Positions 51,936 to 60,385 of a stretch of DNA of 64,000 bases are shown in pieces; positions within the stretch are counted from its first letter, which is position 1; the number at the start of each line of letters is the position of its first letter. Where the stretch lies: the NCBI RefSeq assembly GCF_002355655.1, contig NZ_AP017571.1:39082-103081 (forward strand), read 5' to 3'. Origin of the DNA: Halorubrum trapanicum (GTDB lineage Archaea > Halobacteriota > Halobacteria > Halobacteriales > Haloferacaceae). A program made the position numbers and the translations under genes. Below the pieces are notes generated by a model. That model worked only from the letters and a program-made list of their open reading frames with translations. It was not told the DNA's origin and did no database searches.

Positions 51936-52937
51936 ATGTCTCTCGAGCTGAGCTCCAGCGCCAGCACCGCCCGCGAAATCGCCGCCGCCAGACAAACAGA
52001 CTTCGTGGCGTTCCTCCACCGAGCTCCCTTTGCCGGCGATGCTCTCGCCCTCGGATTTCTCCCCGGGTTTCGGGAAGACTGCGGGTATCAGACGGATCAG
52101 TACCTGAATCTCGAGATTCCCGTTGGGATGCTCGACAACGATTTCCGGAATCCCGATCTGGAGCGGTTCGTCGACCGCTTCTTCGAGTACGAACCAGAAG
52201 TCGGGGTCATCGGGGACGTCGACGAAATCGACGACATCGACGCCCACGTCGCTGCCGCTCGTGAGATTCAAGCGAGCTACCCAGAGGCCGATCTCATCAT
52301 CGTCCCAAAGTCCCGAGCGGTGATCGACGCGATTCCCGAGGACCTCATCCTCGGGTATTCACGGGGATACGCCGACCGCCTGGCCCACGAATTCTCCGAC
52401 CCAGCGGATTGGAGAGGGCGACGCGTCCACATCCTCGGCGGAAGTCCGCCCAAGCAGCTCAATGCCATTCGACAGCTGACCAGACCGACACTCACCGATG
52501 TGCCACCGGCAGACATCGTCGGGGTCGACTGGAATGGGCTCCATCGCGGCGCACAGTTCGGTGAGTTCTGGACGGCCGACGGCTGGGACGACAGCGGTCG
52601 CGACGCCGACCACGTCACCGTGCGAAAGACGGTGCGTCACAGCCTCGCTCGCATCCGCGAGTTCTGGCAGTCACATGGGATCTGGCCCGAGACGACACCA
52701 GAGGACGCTGGGTTACACTTGGAGTACGAGGGACCGAGTCCTGCCGATCTCGAAAAGGGAGCTTGCACCGAATGCGGAGCAAACGTCTGGCGAACACGTC
52801 GCGGCCCCTTCGTCGCTGAATACGATACCGGTGCAGTCTGTGGGTACTGCAGTTACGAGTGCTACTTCACCCATCGCCATCGGAAGGACCTCGAGGAGAT
52901 CGCTGGCGAACAGAGTGTCTACATCCCTCCAGCGTGA
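51936..52937 (+). CDS. DUF6610-like protein, possibly TGT/DpdA-related, with zinc finger
   Basis: 333 residues from ATG 51936. An alternating strand/helix pattern (VGVIGDVDEIDDIDAHVAAA, ADLIIVPKSRAVIDAIPEDL, DLILGYSRGYADRLA, RRVHILGGSPPKQLNAIRQL) is consistent with a TIM barrel. ILGGSPPKQ recalls tRNA-guanine transglycosylase relatives such as DpdA, which place 7-deazaguanines in DNA or RNA; this resemblance is weak and by eye. The C-terminus has a zinc-binding group, CTECGANVW and CGYCSYECYFTH. Function is otherwise unknown. Confidence 0.6.
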   Translation: MSLELSSSASTAREIAAARQTDFVAFLHRAPFAGDALALGFLPGFREDCGYQTDQYLNLEIPVGMLDNDFRNPDLERFVDRFFEYEPEVGVIGDVDEIDDIDAHVAAAREIQASYPEADLIIVPKSRAVIDAIPEDLILGYSRGYADRLAHEFSDPADWRGRRVHILGGSPPKQLNAIRQLTRPTLTDVPPADIVGVDWNGLHRGAQFGEFWTADGWDDSGRDADHVTVRKTVRHSLARIREFWQSHGIWPETTPEDAGLHLEYEGPSPADLEKGACTECGANVWRTRRGPFVAEYDTGAVCGYCSYECYFTHRHRKDLEEIAGEQSVYIPPA

Positions 52938-52949
52938 CGCAGCGTGCTG

Positions 52950-52980
52950 TTTTTCGAGCCCGGGGAGAGGGCGGAGGCTC
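52950..52980 (+). promoter_or_regulatory. TTTTT + G+C hairpin leader
   Basis: TTTTT (52950-52954), then GAGCC-CGGGGAGAGGGCGGA-GGCTC (52956-52980), 32 bases before the GTG at 53013. Confidence 0.6.
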
Positions 52981-53012
52981 GGTCGTGAGCCTTCGTCCAG
53001 AGGTGACTTTCC

Positions 53013-53360
53013 GTGAGCCAGCAACAACCTGTAGACGACGTTTCAGTCGATGAGATTCCGATCGAGATCTCGAACACCCATTCCGGGGAGATAGAACCAG
53101 CCGACGTGCCCGGAGAAATCGAGTCGATAACCCGTGGTTTAGCAAGCGAACAGCCGCCGACGAACCCACTGGTCGTGCTGAAAGCGGCCCGGTGGTGGTA
53201 CATTCACGGCAAGGGCGGTACGGATCCCGCCTTCCGGTGGGCCATCGAGTGGGCGCGCCACCTTGCGACCGACACGCCTAGCGACGTCGAGCGGTTCGAC
53301 GAGTTCCTCAAGTACCTCGTTACGGTCGGCTTCGCTGACGAGACCCACGAACTCCGATAA
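53013..53360 (+). CDS. Hypothetical protein
   Basis: 115 residues from GTG 53013. Disordered acidic start, then a helical domain rich in Trp and Arg (NPLVVLKAARWWYIHGKGGT, DPAFRWAIEWARHLATDTPS, DEFLKYLVTVGFADE). No family recognised. Flanked on both sides by TTTTT-hairpin leaders. Confidence 0.6.
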   Translation: MSQQQPVDDVSVDEIPIEISNTHSGEIEPADVPGEIESITRGLASEQPPTNPLVVLKAARWWYIHGKGGTDPAFRWAIEWARHLATDTPSDVERFDEFLKYLVTVGFADETHELR

Positions 53361-53372
53361 CCGAGAGGGTAG

Positions 53373-53403
53373 TTTTTCTTCGCCCCCTGAGGGGTGCGGC
53401 GCG
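53373..53403 (+). promoter_or_regulatory. TTTTT + G+C hairpin leader (alternate pairing form)
   Basis: TTTTT (53373-53377), then CGCCCCCTGAGGGG and TGCGGCGCG (53381-53403), 44 bases before the ATG at 53448. Confidence 0.65.
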
Positions 53404-53447
53404 TTCTGAACTGCTGCAGTCGCGGTGAACTCGATTCGGTGAACACA

Positions 53448-54377
53448 ATGGCTACGACCAGTAATCCGTCGGTTTCCTTCGAGGAGACCGACACGCGAGA
53501 CGACGAGATGCACAGTACCATCGAACAGTGGATCGACGAGCTCGTCGCAGACGTCGACGAGGCAAAAGCCAGCCAACAGTTTCAAGAGTGGCTCGATGTC
53601 CAGTCCCGATTCCACGACTACTCCCATCGCAACACCCTCTTGATCAAGCTCCAGTGTCCCGAGGCAACCCGCGTGGCGGGCTACAATACGTGGCGGTCGG
53701 AGTTCGACCGGCACGTCCAAGAGGGCGAACAGGCGATCTGGATTTGGGCACCCATTATTACAAAGCAGTGCCCTGAGTGCGAGAACTCGCCGAGCTACCA
53801 CGAGCAAAGCGACTGTGACTACGACGAGACACCGCCCGAGGAGTGGTCCAAAGGACTGGTTGGATTCAAACCAACGGCAGTCTTCGATGTGTCTCAAACC
53901 GAGGGCGAACCGCTCCCCGAGCTGGAAACCGAGGCAGCTGGAGACGCCGACGGCCTGGTGCCAGCACTCCTCGATGCAGCAACTACGCTCGATATAGACG
54001 TCCGTGTCGTCGACGCTGCTGAGTGGGAGCATGGCGACGCAAAAGGCGTCTGCAAACACCGGAATCTCCACGAATGCCAACCCGTCGTCGAAGCGAAAGC
54101 CCGAGCGAACCAGGCCGACCTCGCGGTGACGCTGATTCACGAGTACGCCCACGCACTGCTCCATTTCGATGTCGACGACGAACCCGAGCGCGCGAAACGC
54201 GAGGTCGAAGCCGAAGCCGTTGCGTACATCGTCGGGCGGTATTTCGACCTCGATACGAGCGGATCAGCGTTCTATCTTGCCGCGTGGCAGGACGACGATG
54301 CGGAGAGCATTCAGGAGCGTCTCGGCCGGATCAGTTCGACCGCGCAGGAGATCATCGGGACGGTCGCCGGGGGCTGA
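53448..54377 (+). CDS. ArdC-like antirestriction protein (ssDNA-binding + metallopeptidase-like)
   Basis: 309 residues from ATG 53448. The N-terminal ArdC region (about 15-130: QQFQEWLDVQSRFHDYSHRN, TLLIKLQCPEATRVAGYNTW) is the ssDNA-binding part, interrupted by a Cys/His insert (CPECENSPSYHEQSDC) that probably binds zinc. The C-terminal domain has HEYAHALLH (His231, Glu232, His235), the zincin site, and EVEAEAVAYIVGRYF. ArdC proteins protect incoming plasmid DNA from host restriction during conjugation. This suits an element with a transfer operon. Confidence 0.82.
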   Translation: MATTSNPSVSFEETDTRDDEMHSTIEQWIDELVADVDEAKASQQFQEWLDVQSRFHDYSHRNTLLIKLQCPEATRVAGYNTWRSEFDRHVQEGEQAIWIWAPIITKQCPECENSPSYHEQSDCDYDETPPEEWSKGLVGFKPTAVFDVSQTEGEPLPELETEAAGDADGLVPALLDAATTLDIDVRVVDAAEWEHGDAKGVCKHRNLHECQPVVEAKARANQADLAVTLIHEYAHALLHFDVDDEPERAKREVEAEAVAYIVGRYFDLDTSGSAFYLAAWQDDDAESIQERLGRISSTAQEIIGTVAGG

Positions 54378-54395
54378 ACACGCCTTCCCCGGCCG

Positions 54396-54437
54396 TTAAC
54401 CAACATCTGGGGGGTGCTATCCCACTCTGTTGGTTAA
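54396..54437. repeat. Dispersed inverted repeat, copy 5
   Basis: TTAACCAACA (54396-54405) and TGTTGGTTAA (54428-54437), spacer 22. The only copy lying between two convergent genes, so it is not upstream of any start. Confidence 0.9.
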
Positions 54438-54502
54438 TTCGTTCGGCGTCCGACCCTGCGTGTTTCGATCGGTCCCAAGACATACCCCACCGACAGTCGA
54501 TG

Positions 54503-55198
54503 TTATAGTTCAGAATCGAGTCGGCGCTGCTGGTCACGAAGGAACTCAACGACGGCATCGATATCCTGTTCGGGAACCGTTTGCTGTTCGAAGACACCTT
54601 TGAATGCGTCCGCGAAATCCTCCGACGTGAGTCGGTCGAGGACAGTCTCGATCCGACCAGCGAGTTTCGCGGACTCCCCGCGATGCAGATGAGTCGCGAC
54701 CCGGTCGAAATCCGCGCCAGCAGCCAGCACCACCAGATCCCGGGAGTCTGCCTTGCGGCCACTGTGAAGTTTCACTGCAAACAGCAACTCCCGTTCCGGA
54801 ATCCTGGCTGTTACCGGGCGCCCGGTTCGCAGTTCCTCCGTGACGGAGTGCTGGGCTAAATAGCGATACGACCACTCGGCCTCCGTCTGGCGGCACCCAA
54901 GCGCGTCGACCATCGCATCGAAGCGCACCGGATTCCCGATGTCCTTCTCAAACCGGATAGTACGGCCCTCGTAGAGCTCGTTTCGCTCGACATCGGCCGT
55001 TTTCTCGTAGCCGCGGTCGGTGAGAAAGTCGGTGTAGTCGTCGACCGCTTGTGCCGGAATGACGACATCGACATCCGTGGTGAAGCGCTGATTGAACGCC
55101 GCAATCGCCCACCCACCGACGAGCACGTACGGCAGGTCAGCGTCAATGACTGTCTCTAGGGTGTCCAGCAGCTCGTCTTCGCGTTCGCCGAGGCTCAT
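54503..55198 (-). CDS. Nucleotidyltransferase, toxin-like (AbiEii/DUF6036 type)
   Basis: 231 residues. The signature LVGGWAIAAFNQRFTTDVDVVI (GGW..., D-x-D) lies at about residues 26-47; ERELLFAVKLHSGRKADSRD follows in the position typical of AbiEii-like proteins. It overlaps the upstream winged-helix gene by four bases. A toxin modifying tRNA or protein by nucleotide transfer is the expected role. It is a second, diverged example besides 25368-26180. Confidence 0.78.
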   Translation of the reverse strand: MSLGEREDELLDTLETVIDADLPYVLVGGWAIAAFNQRFTTDVDVVIPAQAVDDYTDFLTDRGYEKTADVERNELYEGRTIRFEKDIGNPVRFDAMVDALGCRQTEAEWSYRYLAQHSVTEELRTGRPVTARIPERELLFAVKLHSGRKADSRDLVVLAAGADFDRVATHLHRGESAKLAGRIETVLDRLTSEDFADAFKGVFEQQTVPEQDIDAVVEFLRDQQRRLDSEL

Positions 55199-55869
55199 GC
55201 ATTGAGACGCGGATCCTCGTGGGACGCGTCGATATCACGATCGTACTCGTCGGCGATCATCTCCAACGCTGGCTCGTAGTTCACCCGGTACTCCAACATG
55301 TGCTCAATCGTCTCGTCCAACGGAATGACCGGATTGCCGTCGACCCACTCGCGAGTGATCTCCCCACTCGTCGAGAACAACACGTACGAGACGGTCGCGT
55401 CGTAGTCGCTCGCATCCGGCCGCTCTTCAATCCGGCTCGGAATCCCGAACTCATCAAAGAACGCCGTCCACTGTTCGACGTCCTGATCGGCGACCTGTAT
55501 GAAGATCGGGTAGTCGTCGTGGCCGCGGGCGATCTGATAGCCGCCGTGGGTCCAGACGTAGACGCCGTCGATTTTCGTGTACGCAAAGGGCATCCCGGCG
55601 AAGTGCGGAATGACGTAGCCGTCGTCGATTGAGGGGGGAACAGCGCGAGAGATGGCCGCGACGAGATCGTAGTAGCGATCCCTGACAGCGTAATTCTCGA
55701 TGTAGACGCCGTCCTCGCGCCGGATGAAGCCTGCGTCCTCCAACCGCTCGATCCAGTCGTAGACCCACGAGTAGGAGCCGTCGATCTTCTGGGCGATCCG
55801 ACGAATCGAGTCGCCCGGCCGGGCCGCGACCATGATCTTCGCCGCGGTCTCGTCGACGTACTCCATCAT
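55195..55869 (-). CDS. Winged-helix antitoxin-like partner of the nucleotidyltransferase
   Basis: 224 residues; a second ATG follows the first. Winged helix PGDSIRRIAQKIDGSYSWVY and DWIERLEDAGFIRREDGVYI, then an alpha/beta domain with AGMPFAYTKIDGVYVWTHGG and YQIARGHDDYPIFIQVADQD. It is the paralogue of the orphan at 42229. The stop overlaps the toxin-like start (ATGA). The promoter is upstream in an A+T-rich 130-base gap. Confidence 0.75.
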   Translation of the reverse strand: MMEYVDETAAKIMVAARPGDSIRRIAQKIDGSYSWVYDWIERLEDAGFIRREDGVYIENYAVRDRYYDLVAAISRAVPPSIDDGYVIPHFAGMPFAYTKIDGVYVWTHGGYQIARGHDDYPIFIQVADQDVEQWTAFFDEFGIPSRIEERPDASDYDATVSYVLFSTSGEITREWVDGNPVIPLDETIEHMLEYRVNYEPALEMIADEYDRDIDASHEDPRLNA

Positions 55870-56000
55870 CGTTAGTTATCGGTATCGCATCTAACTGTAT
55901 TAGTCTTGTCCCCCGTATTCCCTATAAAATTATCTCTATACAAATATACCATTCTTGGCTCCGGTAATCCGATCCGGCTCAGAATTTGAGCGGAGATGAA

Positions 56001-56042
56001 TTAACCAACAGAGGATACGATGGATCGCTATTTGTTGGTTAA
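56001..56042. repeat. Dispersed inverted repeat, copy 6
   Basis: TTAACCAACA (56001-56010) and TGTTGGTTAA (56033-56042), spacer 22. The TTTTT of a hairpin leader starts only one base after the right arm. Confidence 0.9.
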
Positions 56043-56043
56043 G

Positions 56044-56074
56044 TTTTTCAGCGCCCGCCAAGGGGCGGAGGCGC
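56044..56074 (+). promoter_or_regulatory. TTTTT + G+C hairpin leader
   Basis: TTTTT (56044-56048), then GCGCCCGCCAAGGGGCGGAGGCGC (24 bases, 56051-56074; stems GCGCC/GGCGC and CCGCC-type pairing), 20 bases before the ATG at 56095. Confidence 0.65.
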
Positions 56075-56094
56075 ACTCCCGTCTTCACCGACCC

Positions 56095-56913
56095 ATGATT
56101 GACCGATATCTAACGACCGTTCTCGACGAGGCAGAGCGAGTCGCAGAGCACCACGAGCAGGTCGCCCAATCTTCGGACCATCCGGAACACGAGTATCTCC
56201 GGTACGCCGTCCTTCGGCTGCTCGAAGGAGAGGCTGACGACACATCGGTGGAAGTACCGCAGGTTGACGGCGTGACTGTCGGCTACGGAGAGGACGACGC
56301 GATGTGCAACAGTTGGGACGACGACGTCGAGTGGTGGGAGACGGTTCCGCCGCAGGAGGAGTGTACTCGCTTCCGGGTGTTCTACCCCGACGAGTACGAC
56401 GCTGTTCCGCGAGTCATCGTCGACGTGATGGCAGCACTCGGGGCGTGGCGTGTCTGGATCGGGAGCGCAGCCGCCTGTGGCTCCTACGACCATCGCGAGC
56501 GGCGGGAAGTCCACTATCTGTGGCCGGAGGGGCATCCGGTTGAGGCCCTGCTTGCGAATCGCCTCCAGGATCCCGAAGCTGCGGTTGCCCCAGACGGCGG
56601 CCGCTCCGGCGACGTGCGCGATCGGATGGTCGTCACGGAGCACTCGACCCAGCACGACGACCTCGAGCCGCGAACCAGCCGTGCCGTCGACGAATCGATG
56701 GCCGTCTCGCTGCTCGAAAAGGGTGGCCGCTATGAGGTCCGATCGGCGTCCGGAAACTGGTACGAAGTCGACGTGATCAGCGGGTCGTGTACGTGTCCAG
56801 ACTGGCGGAAGCGTACGCCCGAGGGCGGCTGTAAACACCTCCGGCGAGTCGATCATGAGATCAAACAGGGGCAGGTCCCACGACCTGATGGGCGCCTCCC
56901 CTCGAACTCGTAG
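56095..56913 (+). CDS. SWIM zinc-finger protein
   Basis: 272 residues from ATG 56095. The N-terminal two thirds are alpha/beta (HEYLRYAVLRLLEGEADDTS, VTVGYGEDDAMCNSW) and not recognised. The C-terminus is a SWIM finger: YEVDVISGSCTCPDWRKRTP, then GGCKHLRRVDHE, matching CxCx(n)CxH. SWIM domains bind DNA or proteins in transposases, helicases and plasmid proteins. Preceded by inverted-repeat copy 6 and a leader hairpin. Confidence 0.78.
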   Translation: MIDRYLTTVLDEAERVAEHHEQVAQSSDHPEHEYLRYAVLRLLEGEADDTSVEVPQVDGVTVGYGEDDAMCNSWDDDVEWWETVPPQEECTRFRVFYPDEYDAVPRVIVDVMAALGAWRVWIGSAAACGSYDHRERREVHYLWPEGHPVEALLANRLQDPEAAVAPDGGRSGDVRDRMVVTEHSTQHDDLEPRTSRAVDESMAVSLLEKGGRYEVRSASGNWYEVDVISGSCTCPDWRKRTPEGGCKHLRRVDHEIKQGQVPRPDGRLPSNS

Positions 56914-57030
56914 ATTCGTCCAGAGTTCGAGGATGCTCGAAGGGCTGTAACATCAGACGAAACTCCTTGATGGAGAGTTTCGAGTATTGATACAGCTGCT
57001 GGAGAACCGGTGAGAGCCGTTGGTAGCGGC

Positions 57031-57071
57031 TTAACCAACAAAACTATGCGGTTTGCGCCTTTGTTGGTTAA
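57031..57071. repeat. Dispersed inverted repeat, copy 7
   Basis: TTAACCAACA (57031-57040) and TGTTGGTTAA (57062-57071), spacer 21. The right arm ends 13 bases before the ATG at 57085, the closest to a start codon. Confidence 0.9.
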
Positions 57072-57084
57072 CACAGATCGGCCC

Positions 57085-57408
57085 ATGTCCTACGAGCCAC
57101 CGACGCCCCCAGCGGACCTCCCCACCGACGTCATCGACACACTCAACGACTATTCACCCGAGCTGCTCCGAGACGTTGCCCACTATGCCGAGGACCTCGC
57201 CGAGCATCGCGAGCGCCAGGCCCGCCTTGCCGAAGCGGAGGAGGAAGACGAGATCGACGAGCGACCCGATGACCTCCCCGATGATGTCCCGACGAAGGCG
57301 ACAATCACGATCAAGGAGATCAACGATAACCGCTACTACTACTGGCAGTGGCGGGAAGGAGATCGTGTCAAATCAAAGTACAAATCCCCAGTGAATCCGG
57401 ACGAGTAG
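57085..57408 (+). CDS. Small protein with DUF6788-like beta domain
   Basis: 107 residues from ATG 57085. A helical first part (LNDYSPELLRDVAHYAEDLA) and an Asp/Glu linker precede KATITIKEINDNRYYYWQWR and EGDRVKSKYKSPV, a short beta domain I associate with DUF6788. Possibly nucleic-acid-binding. No operon partner; the next gene is a pseudogene. Confidence 0.65.
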   Translation: MSYEPPTPPADLPTDVIDTLNDYSPELLRDVAHYAEDLAEHRERQARLAEAEEEDEIDERPDDLPDDVPTKATITIKEINDNRYYYWQWREGDRVKSKYKSPVNPDE

Positions 57409-57501
57409 ACGGACTAGTACCTCAGTCGGATGGCCAGTTGTTCGGGGAGACACCCCGTCTGCGAAGTGAAAGACGCAGGGTACGGGAGAAGTCCCGAGTT
57501 G

Positions 57502-58098
57502 ATGAGTGAGGATCCGGTCACTGTCGACGAACTCGCCGAGAAAGCCGACGAGTATCTGCACGAAGCTCACCCACACCGGAAGAATACGAAGCGCTGAAAC
57601 AGAGTGTTGCGAAGCTCACGCCGATCTTCTCAGCTGAGAATTCGTACTTTGTCCTCGGCAGCTACGGGAAACCCGAAATCCGTCCTCTCCAGCTCGTAGA
57701 AGATCGCCTCAACCGACAGCCCGGTGCGTACGCGTTCCTGATGATCAACATTCGAAGCGAGTGGACGAAAACCTACCTCAAGTTCCGGCTGCTCGCCGAT
57801 CATACAGACGTCATCGTGGGCGTCACCGAACACGCCCAGGGCTGCTTCCTCGTCGAGCAGGGCTACTTCACAGCTCTCGAGGAGTACTTTGCGAAGACGC
57901 ACGTGTTCAAACACGACGTACAATACGATAGATGTGGACGCGATCGACACAAACGTAGCCGTCGAGAGTCCCTACAGTGGAATGCAGACCGCGATCTTCG
58001 AGATGCTCAACGATGCTAGGCGTCTCTGCCGGTGGACGACTGAGGACGACCTCGTCGAGTGTACCGAGGCTCTCGTGAGTGATCAGGAATACCCGTAG
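57502..58098 (+). pseudogene. Twice-frameshifted hypothetical gene
   Basis: Starts MSEDPVTVDELAEKADEYLH in one frame, breaks near 57570 (one base missing in CACCCACACCGG), continues as PEEYEALKQSVAKLTPIFSA and on to KFRLLADHTDVIVGV, then shifts back near 57920 to read IDVDAIDTNVAVESPYSGMQ and ends at TAG 58096-58098. Repairing both shifts gives about 198 residues with consistent haloarchaeal composition. Function unknown. Either decayed or a sequencing problem. Confidence 0.75.
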
Positions 58099-58344
58099 AC
58101 AGAGACGAATCGGTTACTCCCACCCCCGACGTTTCTGTCGTTTCTCCACGAAATCCTGTTCACCGATGGCCCAGACAACGAATGAACTCGAACAGGAAGA
58201 CATCCCCCGTTTTCGAGTAGTAAGTGCGGGGTGAATCCGTGCAAGATTGGGTCTTCGAACCACGAACCCTCACGCGATAAGTAGTCCACTGGAGAGCGAT
58301 TACAAATGCTCGTAAATGAAATTTCGTTTAGATGCTGTCAGACA

Positions 58345-58552
58345 CTCCACTATTGCCAGTAAAATCGGAGGACAAGACGCTATTTGATGAAATTGGCAAC
58401 GGTGGTCCTGATAGTAACTAGTCGGATTGATTGGAACAAGGAAGTTACTGGCAACACCGGAGAGGGTACTGGAGAAACTGGCACTGACGGTTGCGCGGTT
58501 ACTGGCAAAAGTGGAGAGGGTATTGGCAGTACTGGTATTGTCGGTTGAGAAG
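58345..58552. repeat. Origin-type repeat cluster downstream of orc1 (first)
   Basis: Copies of TTACTGGCAA-N3-(T/C)GGAG: minus at 58345-58362, plus at 58445-58462 and 58499-58516, a partial TTGGCAACGGTGG at 58393-58405. The last two head imperfect 54-bp direct repeats that run up to the orc1 stop. Inverted copies around a short spacer are typical of Orc1/Cdc6 origin recognition boxes. The rest of 58099-58552 holds no gene. Confidence 0.75.
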
Positions 58553-59809
58553 TCACTCCAGAACCCGATGCCGCTTGGCAGTTTCACGAATGTCGTTGAG
58601 CTCACCTAGTTCGCTCTCGAGTGCGTCGAGGGCCGACGACAGAGAGACATCAAGCTCGTATTCGTTGTAGTTCCCGCGTCCACTCGACGAGTCGACCAAC
58701 CGTAAGATCCCGTGGAGGCTCAAATCCGACAGGTGGTCGTGTACTCGCCTGCGTTTCAGTGGTTCACTGCCGTGATTACGAAGAACCTCTCGATAGCGCT
58801 CATAGATCAGTTTCGTCCGTTCGGGTGTTTCTCCCTCTGCCGCTAGCTGACAGACAGTCAGCAATACATATTGCCCCTGCCGGGTCAACGAATGCATCCC
58901 TTCGACAACCTGTTGTCGCTGGATCTGATGCTCGGCCTCCCGAACGTGGTCTTCGGTGATTTTCGCCTCTCCACCCGCCATCGCGTCGTTCTCGGCGATA
59001 TCAGCTGCTTTCCGGAGTAACCGTAATGCCTGCCGAGCAGATCCCGAGTCCTGTGCAGAGAATGCTGCGCACAATGGGATTACATCTGATTCGAGGACAT
59101 CGTCGTAGAGCGCGATATCGGCTCGGTGCTTGAGAATATTCTGCAGTTCAGTCGCGTCGTACGGAGGGAACAAGATTTCCTCTTCGCAGAGAGTGTCCTT
59201 GACTTTTGGAGAGAGGTTTTCTCGGAACTTGAAGTCGTTCGAGATGCCGACCACACCGATTTTCACATCGAGATCCAATTGCGAGCGTGCTCGTGGAAGC
59301 TCGTACAGAATATCGTCATCCGAGCCGATGTTATCGATTTCGTCCAGAACCACGAGAATAGTCCCACCGATCGACTCAAGGTCGTTGTAGAGTTCGTTGA
59401 AGATGCGTTTTTGTTGATACCCGGTTTCGCTCATCGGTTCGCGCGAAGACGAGACTGTGGTGAGAGGGTGAGAAGGAGAGCGAATCTCGTTCACGAGATT
59501 GACCGCTACCTGATAGGATGTGGTGCAGCCAGTACAGTTGAGTTCAATAACGTTGAGATCGACGTCGTCGTACTCTCCGGCGGATTCCTGCAGCTCCTCA
59601 AGAAGATCGTGCGTAGCAGCTGTCTTCCCGACGCCGGTAACGCCATAGAGAAAGACGTTGTTCGGTTGCCAGCCCTGAATGACGGGACGGAGAGCGGCCG
59701 CATATTCGTCGAGTTCTTCGTCTCGCTCCTCGAGTGTCTCTGGCTGGTAATCATCCCGGAGGACGTCTTTGTCCTGGATGATGAACGATTCTCGATTGAA
59801 TCGGCCCAT
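58553..59809 (-). CDS. orc1: Orc1/Cdc6 replication initiator (first)
   Basis: 418 residues from ATG 59809; a TTG four codons upstream is less likely. AAA+ ATPase with Walker A GVTGVGKT (56-63) and Walker B DEID (156-159), sensor-2 region GSARQALRLLRKAADIAE, and a C-terminal winged helix (TKLIYERYREVLRNHGSEPL...). It binds origin boxes and loads MCM. The repeats on both sides of this gene make it the likely initiator of the local origin. Confidence 0.92.
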   Translation of the reverse strand: MGRFNRESFIIQDKDVLRDDYQPETLEERDEELDEYAAALRPVIQGWQPNNVFLYGVTGVGKTAATHDLLEELQESAGEYDDVDLNVIELNCTGCTTSYQVAVNLVNEIRSPSHPLTTVSSSREPMSETGYQQKRIFNELYNDLESIGGTILVVLDEIDNIGSDDDILYELPRARSQLDLDVKIGVVGISNDFKFRENLSPKVKDTLCEEEILFPPYDATELQNILKHRADIALYDDVLESDVIPLCAAFSAQDSGSARQALRLLRKAADIAENDAMAGGEAKITEDHVREAEHQIQRQQVVEGMHSLTRQGQYVLLTVCQLAAEGETPERTKLIYERYREVLRNHGSEPLKRRRVHDHLSDLSLHGILRLVDSSSGRGNYNEYELDVSLSSALDALESELGELNDIRETAKRHRVLE

Positions 59810-59920
59810 AGGCGGACTCAAGACGAAGAACCATCATAAAACCATGGGTTCCAGTATCACCACTAACCCACCGCTCGAACCAGTTATGCCAGTACCGCAA
59901 CCACTTATAAAACACACACA

Positions 59921-60183
59921 CTCCACTATTGCCAGTAAACCTTTGCAACAACTGGAGGGGGTCGTTGACCCCTCTCTAACCAACGATACTCTTAATACAT
60001 TGCACGTTTAACCATACCCGCACTAGCGAAAACTCAACTAGCTATAGTAGGTTTAGATGACAGTAACTAGACTAGAGACGTGACAGCTTCTGCCCTCCCG
60101 TCCATTCTCCCCTCGTTACTGGCAATGGTGGAGTGAGAGAGGTACTTAAACGACGGTATTATTGGCAATACTGGCAACTTTGG
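59921..60183. repeat. Origin-type repeat cluster upstream of orc1 (first)
   Basis: Minus copy CTCCACTATTGCCAGTAA (59921-59938) and plus copy TTACTGGCAATGGTGGAG (60116-60133) face each other across about 180 bases that include A+T-rich TAGTAGGTTTAGATGACAG-like sequence; degenerate copies follow at 60158-60183 (ATTGGCAATACTGGCAAC). Same box as on the other side of the gene. The gap 59810-60551 contains no gene. Confidence 0.75.
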
Positions 60184-60385
60184 TCGCCCTCTCCCTGCTA
60201 CCATCGTTGCCTGGTCGATATTCCAGTCGAAATCTACCCTTCCCGACACCAATCGATCGATGACCGTGGACCTCTTTCCACATGTTTCGCTCGGTCCCAC
60301 TTCCCGACGATGACCGTTTCTGAATCTACTCTCCGTGATCCCTGTCGTTCATCTGGTTCGAATTTCGACCGATACAGATCATCGA

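Noticed and set aside
59976..59985. TAACCAACGA near the origin as a ninth inverted-repeat copy
   Set aside because: Only one imperfect half-site with no matching right arm.
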